A DNA stretch of 64,000 bases from NCBI GenBank assembly GCA_950295325.1, contig OX485803.1, forward strand, positions 66,293,554 to 66,357,553. Reading direction: 5' to 3'. The notes beneath the pieces were generated by a model. That model searched no databases. It was given only the letters and a program-made list of their open reading frames with translations, and had not been told where the DNA came from. Each line of letters opens with the position of its first letter. Position 1 is the stretch's first letter. The position numbers and the translations under genes were made by a program. Positions 26,501-36,661 of this stretch are shown here, piece after piece. The DNA comes from Polytrichum commune (taxonomy: Eukaryota; Streptophyta; Polytrichopsida; Polytrichales; Polytrichaceae).

Positions 26501-29500
26501 ATGCATTCTTCTGTCAGAGCTTCCGTTGATCTCTCGCTGGTAAGCATTTGGTCATGAGCAAGATTCATCTCTGAATACTAGTGTCCCTGTGTCCACCATA
26601 GCCATGTATTTTGGAGCAAGTATGAGTCGATTAGGTTGCAAGAATTGATGAGCATTCGATCGTGTCATGAGGTGATTCGCTTCTGAATTTTGACATCATC
26701 AGTTGCATGTCTCTCTCAGTTGTTTCGCACCGAAATCCTTAGGTAAGGAATTCGACCACACTCTTGAGTTTAGGTTCGACAAGTTCTCTACCTATTCTTA
26801 ATGTAAGAAACTGAACAATTTTCCCTCCGATAATCACTTCGAGTGACCGACTTTCTTTGCCAAGTATCTCGACAACACTGGCTTAATTTGCAAACATAGA
26901 ACCAAAACACAAACCGACAGACTATATGACCAGAAAGAACAGTCGGAGAACAGGACTACATATTTAGGGCTTGCTAAAGTCTAGCGTTTAGGCTACAGGA
27001 GATCTCTAGATCTATTCTGAATCTAAGGGATTGAATTTCACTCTGAGGATCGCTTCCATTGACCTATTTCCTTGGCCACGGACGTCGATGACATTGGCGA
27101 CATTGGCTTTGCAACAGTCATCGTGAGTTTTGGAACTCAGCATTTTGTGTCACTCACTCCTTGTGTGCATTAGAATCTCTTTTATCATGTGTAAGCATCT
27201 TTTTTCATCGTTGGTGGACCATATAACTAATACCGTCACTGACCTCATGCGGTTGCTAAATTAGCAGGAATTGAAGAACAGGTGATGTTTGACATCGAAA
27301 TATGTGAAGTTGAAAATTTGTGATGCGGTGGCCGGAGCTTCCACAGGAGGGTATATTCAGTCACAAAATATGGTTCCATGCATCTGAATTCCACCAGTAC
27401 ATGGAAGTTATAAGTCAGTCCTAGTCCTATACCTAGTGTTAAATAGTCTCATTTTTTTTGTAGATTTGAAAGTTGTCAGGAAACTGTATAAGTATATAAA
27501 CCAACTCTCGGATATAGTAGATTTCTCCTTCGCTCTATTTAACACTACTGTAGAAAGATGTGCAGGGAAAACTATAGTGCAAGTTAGTGTAGGTTCTGTC
27601 ATGGGAATTTGGGATATTTCAAGACACCGTATACATGACAACCTCCACCATCCTATTAGCAGACTCTGGGATCTGTATGAACTTGCGAAATGTCGTCTTT
27701 TGCGGTTTATTAAACTGCAAACGTAAATTTTAAGATACTGAGAAGCTGGCTGTGTGGGGTTAGTAGTGCATAAAGTTAGTTTGCACAATTGTAAGGTCTA
27801 GACAATTTGTAACAGGTGAAAGATTTCCTGGAGAGTTCATGCCATCCTATATATTGATAGCTAGTGCAATCTCATATCAAGAGTGACAAATTCCTCATTT
27901 TTTTTTAATAGCAAGCCTGTTTCAGCTAGATTGAGTTACTACTATCATCATTGTTGTTTCTCAAGTATGTTGGTATATAAATTTGAATGGAACCTTACAT
28001 CAAAAGGCAGGTAGGATCTAGCAGCTGTGTGCTCTGATATTTCATCATTGTTCAATCCAAAATTGTCTTGTCCAAAAATGACACGGAAAAATGAGGGTAT
28101 TGAAGACCAAGATGAACGTTCTTCCTACCTATATCGATCAGTTCGAGACCTCGCAACCTTGAATAAATTCGATACCCGTGAAGAAAGAAAATCAATATGA
28201 TCTACCATGTCACAAGCTCACCTAGCCTACAACAACACTGACAGGCCAGATCATGAGTGTGCATAATTTTTGTGCAGGTAACAAAAGGACATAGGTACTT
28301 GAGCGGATTTTCTGTGAGATCGGTTTCAGAAGGTACCCACAATTCACATGTTTTCCCCAATCGGTCAGGGTAGAAAGTATTTGATGAAATGCTCCTTCGT
28401 ACAAAGTAGGACACGTGCCCCTCGTTTGGAAGACAAATATATTGTAATATCTAACAACCTAAGCTTCATGTGTGAATACAGTTCTTGTTTCAAAGCTATT
28501 TCACTACACATTGCTCATTTTCAAAACAATCTTGCATTTTGTGCATTCATATAAGGTAAGCAGGTCTATAATGGACACTTCTCTCTCTGCACCCACGTAT
28601 AGTAGAACATGAATATGTGATTAGTGCAAGATGATTAGCTAATCCAATTCATGCTCGTAACCATTTTCCTCATAATTTATAGAGTTTGTGTGAATATCTT
28701 ATTCTTTGTCAATATGAAGAATCTTTGAGTTGATAACATGTTGATATAGGAATCCCCCCCGCCCATTATGTTTAGGATGGTGAAGAGATTTTGAACACAT
28801 AGTCCACTAAAATACAGGTATCCATTCAAGATCAAAAACCTTACATTTGTGAACAAAGGATTAATGCGAAATGGTCACATTGTCTTGGATTACATTGGAA
28901 TTTGGTACAAGTTTGACATGGGGTCCCCTATCAAACCTTGATACATTATCATAGTGATAATTATCAAGCATAAGGGATCCATGTTATGACCAAAGTGACG
29001 TATCCTATCAGCCACATGGTTCAGGGTTAACCTTGTTAATGCACAAGTGTGATGGAGAAGCTCCATAAGAAGGTTGCCCTTTTATATGTGTGCACAAAAC
29101 TACCTTTCATATCCTAAGTGTTGTGGTGACTTAACCTACCCTATGGAGGGGGACACTCTTCTTTGAGAGTCAAAGCCACATGGGTTCAGGGCCCCTTATT
29201 AAAAGCCCTTACTAAAACCCTAGTATATACAAAATTTTCACAACCACAAAGGAGGCTATACATACAAATGACACACTACAAAATAGGCTCATGTATGTAT
29301 TGGAAATTTTGAACTCCCAAAGTAAGTTGCTTCTATTATGTACACAAAATATAAGTAATTGAAAAACAATTGAAATTTTCTATAGACAAACTCATATATC
29401 ACGTTGTTATGACAAAGTCATTGAAGTATGACGCGGGGGATGGCAAATGTTATCATATGGATTAGCACATATGATCTTTTGAAACGTATAAGGTAGATAT

Positions 29501-29766
29501 GAATAACATGTGCTTCGTTTGTGAGAAACCTTAGGAGACCTTAGGTTATACTTACATCCCCCCAAAATTTATCAGTTTCTTAATTATTTGTACAAAATTA
29601 AGTGGAATAATCCCCCCCCCCATATGTATATATTGTAAGCCAAATCTTTATCTAATATTGTTTTGTACACTCATGATACCTTATGGGCCACATTGAGTGC
29701 CCCCAAGTTGCATGGAGGTCAAATTTATGTGACATGAGAATTTAAACACAGTGTGACCTTGCACAT
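26501..29766. other. Spacer downstream of glycine-rich gene 1
   Basis: The 3' untranslated region of the gene lies at the start. Two faintly similar direct segments occur around 26780-26870 and 27000-27080 (both with CCTATTCT/TCTATTCT, then AATCACTTC/GATCGCTTC). Poly-C tracts lie at about 28747 and 29612. Open frames of up to 126 codons (27408-27788, minus) lack recognisable features. Confidence 0.4.
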
Positions 29767-31632
29767 AAGTAGACAATGTTATCAATACCTTTCGCACAAT
29801 CTCCTCTGCGGAAATGATGCCATTGTTGTACTGAGTTGGACTTGAACGAACATGTGTCCCACACTCTCGATTTGCACTTCCGTCACCACCGTCAATGACC
29901 AATAAAACTGAAGCTAATCGCAATCCTGTAATCTGGATCAAGGAGCTTGATGAGAAACGTCGACAAAGAAGAAGATCAACTCACCGACCTTATAAGCTAC
30001 AGCTTAGACCGACATCCTACAAAGCCAGCATGGCAAAGGTTAGGAACGGATCTCCCAGCTGCAGCCAGCACACTTGGTTTTTATTTGTTGTCTTTGAAGG
30101 TTTGACGTCTACCTCTATGTGGGCCCTTAACTCTCTTGTAAATAATACTGGCAACTGGTTGACATTCTTATAAAGTTGTACATACAAACATCTGACATGT
30201 GGGGACATGGCCAGGGCTCAGCATTTATACTGCACTGTCGCTACCAAAGCTCATGAGTCACGTGACACCTTGACATTCCACAGGAAACTTCATATAAATA
30301 GGAATCTGACTCAGTCATTTCACTCAACAAGTAGTCTCTACTAGTGCACAAATAGACTAAATTGACACTACAGATGATCACACAAGGGTTGTGGCCCTAT
30401 TGTGTTCCATGTCCAGCGCGGTGACATGGCCACTATGAACATCCAACTCCACAGACAATTGTGACCGTTGGATTGGCTCAGGTATTGTCTCAATCAGTTA
30501 GCAACTGAAAATCATGACGAAAACCAACATTATTAAAGTTCAAAGTGAAGATTACCTACCTCTAATTTTAACAATCACATAGGCGGCAGGCCCTCCCAAG
30601 ACCCAATTGTGTTAATTGTTACATTTAGAAGAGTAAATATAGTGTGAGCACATAATCCAATCTCATTGTATTACTTGTCTATCTGTTGTTTATTATTATC
30701 TACAAGCCTTGCCATATACCACGTACATATAGGTTGCTGATTACGACGACTGACCACATAAGGCCCATATCCCTCATCTCTGAACTTGGCCAAGCTATCC
30801 TTGACAATTTGGGCTGACAATTCCAGCATTAACTCCAATGGTGCAATATTAAGTTGCCCAATGATACCATAGTAGATCATGCTGAAACATTTTGTTACCT
30901 TTCTCCAGGTTGTCTGCTTCCACCACAAGTGCCTAAGAGAACTACCCTCCTCTCTTTTCTGGGAGGCCTTGGTGGCTTTGGAACTATTTTCTGCAGTGGA
31001 CAAAAGCATTTCAAGGACAGCTAAACAAAAAGAAAACAAAAAAAGACATGCAAGTCAGTGGTACATAGTGTTAATTTTAGGTTATGTGTTGATGTTGGGC
31101 GCATGTACCTTACTGCCCTAGAGGCAGGTGATCCTACTTTGCAGTGTCAGTGCAGTAGTACTGCTCTGAAGCCAAACATTATTAGCTACTACGCATTTAC
31201 ACGTTGCTAAGCTAACAACTCCTGTCATTGAGGATCAAAGCTCACAATTTCTGAGAGATCTCACACTAAATTGGAAGTGATAAGCAGCAATAAGCCTTTA
31301 AATGCCCTGAACCAGCTGCAACATCATCAGAAAACAGATTTTCACCTCAGCTCAAATGCCTGCCATGAAACCGATACTTGAGCTTCTCAAGAAGAGTAGT
31401 AGTTTCATTGGCTGCAAGTTTGCATTCCATCTCCCCATACCTATAATCCTTTTGATGCCTAGATGTATGATTCAGTGGAGAGGAGAACATACATGATCAG
31501 TTGTGGAAAAGCAAGAGAAGGATGATGACTCACATGGACCCGCCGTGGACTGGGAGTGGACCAGAGAGTTGACACAAAATTCAACTCACTTGAAAGGGAA
31601 CTGCCAACTGGTGTGGATTCCTGTGGGGCCAT
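29767..31632 (-). other. Possible split gene on the minus strand, not resolved
   Basis: Several minus-strand pieces look coding and have plausible splice borders. One starts with ATG at 31632 (MAPQESTPVGSSLSS, to a GTGAGT donor after 31534). A second near 31380-31460 reads MECKLAANETTTLLEKLKYR. A third near 30905-31021 follows a strong pyrimidine tract ending TTTAG and stops before GTAAC. A fourth near 29790-29927 reads VIDGGDGSANREC and NNGIISAEEIVRK before GTATTG. I recognise none of them, phases do not join cleanly, and two frames are open in some pieces. It could be a degenerate or lineage-specific gene, or chance. Confidence 0.2.
30257..30302 (+). promoter_or_regulatory. Promoter-like G-box and TATA box without a clear gene
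   Basis: The perfect palindrome GTCACGTGAC (30257-30266) is a G-box, bound in plants by bZIP and bHLH factors. It lies 27 bases before TATAAATAGG (30293-30302), a near-ideal TATA box. Downstream on the plus strand the first ATG (30375) opens only 16 codons. It may drive a non-coding RNA or be the remnant of a lost gene. Confidence 0.35.
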
Positions 31633-33132
31633 GACAAAGAAGTCAAGATGTTGTCATTGCATTTAATGCCGCACAACTTACATGTAAATGGACGGTGGGG
31701 TTGGTGACAACTTGGCACAAAGACCCATTACAGCCACAGCAGGGTGTGTCAGACGCTTCTTTCTCTTGTTCCCGTCATCCCAAACTCAAAATGATGAACA
31801 ATGAAGTTGCATATGAGTTCATTTCCTTATCCAAAGAACCCACCGACTCAGCAGTGAGCGTGGGATTGTGGTGGATTTCTCTAAATTCAATAGTTGGTGT
31901 AGGAGAAGAAATATGCACTTCACTTCCACCTCATCAAAAGCCTCTCATAAGTTCATACCGCTGATACTATGGAAATGTGTCAAGTTTTAAAAGTGTGGCA
32001 AGATCTCAAGAACGGATGATGTTTGTTAGATATTGTTCTCATTACTAACGGAGCACTAGACCTGTAAGAGTTTTGTTTCTTGCAATCTCAACAACATGAG
32101 TCTTAAGAAGGATATTTGTCTTCCATGCAGGTGAGAATATTTCAACATTATTGCACAAAAGAATGTTACAACAGGAACATGATAATTTTTAATCTTTTGT
32201 ATTTTTTGTATCGACCTTTCACAAAAATATCATCAACCCATTACCCACTACCCTACCCTGATAGATGGTGGTCATAACTAATTCAAAAAATTAATCTTTC
32301 ATTATTATTATTATTATTATTATTGGGCTAGATGGCCTAAATGAAAGAAAACTAATTTTTTAAATACCTGAATTTTAAGAAATTTGATGTGTTGGAAAGC
32401 TCAATTCAAAGTCATGAATGTATGAAAAACAAATTATAATACATGGATTTGTAAATAAGATATTTTATGTACTCAATGAATAAATATAGATATACACATT
32501 TGTTTAAGAGTTTTTAATTAATTAATTATTATAAAAATATGCCCAACTTGCTATCAACCCATGGTATATGGACTATGCCTTGAAAAGCTACAACAAAAAC
32601 CTTCAAATTAGTGTAAACAATATGTATCTGAAATGGTGGCCCGAGCATCAATTATAGACTTGAAGATCCCCTGCAGATTCCAAGCCTGAAAATAACTATA
32701 TTACGAAAGTAGGTTCATGAAGGCCGTATCATTGATCACATACTTGCGGTTGGTGGCTGTAATAAGGTGGGTACGTACCCCATGACCAGATTGTAGTAGC
32801 ATTTTTACAGCTCCCCCATAGCTAATAACTTGAGTCCGAAATGTCGTTATAGATCCTGCATACTGCATCCATGTGAGTTTATGAGATCTGTATGTAGGGG
32901 TAATTCAGTTTCAGTAATGTGCATTAAGTGACGTTAGACATTTGTATAAATCATGGACGACACCTACCAAAGACAAATATTTTGCATTTTTGGCTAACAT
33001 CCACTACTAGCCTTCAAGAATAATATGTTGTCAAGGCTTGTCCTTAGCTTGTACCTGATGATGGTGAATCAGAAGGAACTCAATCATGTAATGGCATGGC
33101 ATGCCTTCTAGCTGATGCGCCTTGGGATGGCA
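31633..33132. other. Spacer without supported genes
   Basis: An ATT trinucleotide run lies at about 32300-32323. No coding region or bounded element was recognised. Confidence 0.4.
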
Positions 33133-33134
33133 TA

Positions 33135-33767
33135 CAGTAATCTCCTGCTTAAATGCGCAATTTTTTGACAAAAATTAGGGTTCATACTTTATTGTTTAAA
33201 CATGTCATGCAAAGTCATTTTCCGCATATGCGTAAGTTTTTTACGCTTGACATTCAATGTCAGTTTGTAAATGTTTTGCCGAAGCGTCTCAAATGACTAT
33301 TGCAGTTCATCATACATATGTCCAGCTTCCGTTTGAACATTGGAGCAAAGCAATTGGTCTTTGATGTCAAAGACAGTGATGTGTAGAACTTCAAAGCCTC
33401 TGAAGTCGGTAGCACTTTCAAATTCACCAAATGTCTTGACAGGATGGATTTTGTCATCGATAGGTGGTTCTTCTTTAAATCACATCGTTTCCATAACTTC
33501 ATCAACGTCATCATCATAACAACACAATAGTCTTCATTGTTTGCATCATCGAACGTTGCCCGCTTGCTCGGCGAGTTCAGCTTGCTCAACTTTGCAATGA
33601 TTTCACATCGTTGGGCTTCGATCAAGCGGGTTATGTCAGGTTTCATCCGTTTCCTATCGCGATTCATTGAATCAAAGGGTTTAAAAAATGATATGAGTAC
33701 GCACCTACCAACTAAGTGCGCACCAATGGCTCCGGTTCAAAGTGCGTACTTAAGCAGGAGATTACTG
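33135..33767 (-). mobile_element. Internally deleted pogo/Tigger-like (Tc1/mariner) element with TA duplication
   Basis: The ends are inverted copies (CAGTAATCTCCTGCTTAA from 33135, with its complement ending at 33767; 23 of 25 bases match when extended). TA flanks both sides (33133-33134 and 33768-33769). Read on the minus strand, the interior begins with a protein start, MNRDRKRMKPDITRLIEAQR then EIIAKLSKLNSPSKRA, like the N-terminal CENP-B-type helix-turn-helix of pogo transposases. After a short stretch it shifts frame into an acidic C-terminal segment (DDDVDEVMETM, then PVKTFGEFESATDF). The DDE catalytic core is missing. Confidence 0.75.
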
Positions 33768-34602
33768 TATATGATATGCTTCTAGGGCTGAGGCTGCACA
33801 TTGGAGGATAGAATCATCTGACTGCAATGGGGCTGACACCATGCTGCCCACACCATCTGTCTGCTGCAGCTCAATTGATGAGGTGATCCACTTGGCTGCC
33901 AGACTCAGAACTTAACCGCCCACAGAATCCTGCCACAACTTAACCAATGTAGTCTGAGATTTATTGGATTGATCTAGACCATCATATATCATTTGTGCGT
34001 CATGTTAAGCATATATAAAAAGGAAATATACCAAGCTGTAAGGGCGGATGACATATTATTGGGAGATATTGCAGATGATTAACTTGGATGCATGTGGGCA
34101 TCATTTCAGCATGAGTTATGACAGGTACGTGATGAGTGAGGTGTGCTTCCACTCTGATCTTCCCACCTAGCCAAGGAAATGTGTGGTACTGGTTGATCAG
34201 GTGAGGCCAGCAAAGATGTACATTTGCCAACAGTTGCTTGAATTCATGATTGCAGTATGTGTTGGGTCGGGTACTGCTTGTTTGCTTATCTGTGTTGGGT
34301 CGGGTACCTTGGTAGATTAAAACAAAATCATGTAAGCTAATCCATTGCAAATGGTAAAAGACATATGATGGACATGTGAGCACACGAAATAGCTGAGGAA
34401 AATGCATCAGGTGCACAAAGTCCACCAGTTGGGACTGTACCTGTTAACCGCATTAACTGATCATGAGTCATCCATCTGAGTGAAAGCCACAGTCTCGTCA
34501 GTGCTCGTTCAGAATACACTTTACTGTCCGCTTCAAATCGCATTCAATTTACTCGATGCGGCGCCTTGTTCCTGGAACATTCCGTGAGCCAAGTGCAGGA
34601 AG
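33768..34602. other. Upstream region of glycine-rich gene 2
   Basis: No gene is supported. A direct repeat GTGTTGGGTCGGGTAC occurs twice around 34258-34310. The region presumably holds the promoter of the gene starting at 34663. Confidence 0.4.
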
Positions 34603-34608
34603 TATAAA
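34603..34608 (+). promoter_or_regulatory. TATA box of glycine-rich protein gene 2
   Basis: TATAAA, in the context AAGTATAAAACACTG, lies 60 bases before the ATG at 34663, implying a 5' untranslated region of about 25-30 bases. Confidence 0.6.
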
Positions 34609-34662
34609 ACACTGCACAAAGCACTTACAATGCATATTCACTTGCCCACCATATCGGGATAA

Positions 34663-35766
34663 ATGGGAAAGACTAGCATACTCTCCAGGGCGAGAGCTCC
34701 TATCGGAGTCCTCTCACTGCTCGCAGTGGTTTTACTTGTTTCACAAGCACTTGTGCGTCCCGTCATCTCTAGGGAGCTCCATGGGGACAGGTCGGTGTTG
34801 GAAGACGAGGATACCAAAGAGGAGCTGGAAACAGCCACGGCGCTGAGGAGGGGCGCTCTTGAGGTAATCTAACAAACAATTCCTGGACTTTGTTTGTTTC
34901 CTGTAGCAGACACTGCAGGTAGTCATGGTTTGACAATGTACAATGCGTGCTATATTTTCGGTGCTGGGTCATTTTGAATTGCTGCCAATAGAGTATTAAA
35001 GGGTTTAAGTGTAGCACTACTCAAGGAACGAGCAATATCGATGTATGTTTGTCTCTGTCAGTGCGATTATGGTATCCCGCTATCTCGCACCTTGCAATGC
35101 AGCTACACCACATGCTGCTTCGTGAAATTTACCCACGCACATTGATGACCTCTACGCTTCCAGCGTGCTATTCCTCGAACTCATCCTGCGGCAACGTGAG
35201 TACAGTGCTTTTGTGTAAGTCTGATAAAATGTCATTCGCCCTTGCAGACCGAATCCGCTGGTGGTGCTGGTGGAAATGGTGGTCGAGGAGGGGGCCCTGG
35301 AGGGAATGGCCAAAATGGTCAGCCTGGCGGGCCTCCTTATCATGGGCCACCGAAAGGCAGAGGGTGCTCATGTCACGGCAATGGGCAGCCAGGTAAACCA
35401 GGATATGGAGGCGGTGGCGGCGGTGGCGGCGGCGGTGGTGGAGGTCCGAATGGACATTCATCATGCAACTGCAATTCGCATGGTGGAGGAGGCGGTGGGA
35501 ACGGAGGTCGTGGTGGAGGAGGAGGTGGAAATGGTGGTCGCGGTGGAGGAGGTGGAGGACCAGGGTATGGAGGTGGGGGTGGCAATGGCGGAGGTGGAGG
35601 CGGAGGTGGAGGTGGAGGTGGCGGAGGAGGTGGTGGTGGAGGAGGCGGAGGAGGAGGTGGTGGTGGTGGTGGAGGTGGAGGTGGAGGAGGAGGCGGTGGA
35701 TGGGCCAAAGAAGACGAGGCTCATACCGGTGGTCAGAAGATGAGCCTCTCAACTGGTCGGTACTGA
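34663..35766 (+). CDS. Secreted glycine-rich protein 2, paralogue of the gene at 24965
   Basis: Exon 1 is 34663-34863 (67 codons) and the main exon is 35248-35766; both borders are phase 0 (GAG|GTAATC, CTTGCAG|ACC), giving 239 residues. A 93-base segment, 35103-35195, is flanked by AG and GTGAGT, is open and in phase, and could be an optional exon. The protein starts with a signal peptide (core IGVLSLLAVVLLVSQALV), followed by an acidic linker. Then come the collagen-like GGPGGNGQNGQPGG, C-S-C-H, a glycine run, C-N-C-N-S-H and long polyglycine, ending WAKEDEAHTGGQ and STGRY. Order and motifs match paralogue 1 except for the tail. It is predicted to be extracellular. The 3' end is uncertain because a further glycine-rich exon (36075-36661) may belong to it through a donor near 35728-35756. 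Confidence 0.75.
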
Positions 35767-36074
35767 TCAGTACATTCTCTAAACCGCGACAGTCCCTCTC
35801 GCTAATTGAACCTTCTTTGTTAATTGTCTGCACTTTACCTATGTACACATCACAACACATCCAATACTTTTGGTTGGTCACACAATTGGTTGCAGGTTTT
35901 TCCCTCTGCACACATTCATCATCACATCACATAGCATAATAGCAGATAGGGGCTGAGGCCAGGGAGCGATACATAGACTGGGCTGAAGTCGTTATCCTGC
36001 AAGACGTCATTTCGCTCAACTCAATTCTGTAGAATCGAGATATTGGTAATGACTTGCTCTAATCGATGCCGCAG

Positions 36075-36661
36075 GTCCGGTTGATACACAAAAATGGGGT
36101 TGGCGTCCTCCTCCTCGTCGCGGTAGAGGGGGTGGTGGTGGAGGAGGAGGTGGTGGAGGAGGTGGCGGAGGTGGGTCTCATTCTGGCGGAGGTGGTGGAG
36201 GAGGCGGTGGTAGTGGAGGCGGAGGCGGCGGTGGAGGTGGGTCTCATTCCGGAGGAGGAGGTGGAGGAGGAGGTGGAGGGGGTGGTGGAGGAGGTGGAGG
36301 AGGAGGTGGTGGAGGGGGTGGTGGTGGTGATCACTCCGGAGGGGGTGGTGGAGGTGGAGGGGGTGGAAACCAATCGGGTGGAGGTGGAGGTGGAGGAGGC
36401 GGAGGCGGAGGTAATCGCTCTGGAGGTGGTGGTGGTGGTGGTGGTGGTGGTGGAGGGGGTGGAAACCAATCTGGTGGAGGTGGAGGTGGAGGCGGAGGTA
36501 ATCAGTCTGGAGGTGGTGGTGGAGGAGGTGGTGGAGGAGATCACTCCGGAGGTGGAGGTGGAGGCGGAGGAGGGGGCGGTGATCATTCCGGAGGTGGAGG
36601 AGGTGGGGGCGGCGGAGGTGGGGGCAGTTCACCATCTCCTCCGTGGGAACCTCCGAGGTAG
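36075..36661 (+). CDS. Glycine-rich exon with spaced Asn-x-Ser and Asp-His-Ser motifs
   Basis: After the acceptor GCCGCAG, a frame runs to a TAG at 36659-36661. It starts PVDTQKWGWRPPPRRGRGG, continues as polyglycine broken at intervals by SHS, DHS, NQS or NRS, and ends SSPSPPWEPPR. It has no ATG or signal peptide of its own, so it is either an alternative or additional last exon of the gene at 34663 (it needs a phase-1 donor; candidates end at 35728, 35731 or 35755, all weak) or the last exon of a separate gene whose first exon I cannot find. Asn-x-Ser is an N-glycosylation sequon, which would matter only in a secreted protein. Two other frames are also open through the repeat but read as Val/Glu and are artefacts of the GGN codons. 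Confidence 0.55.
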
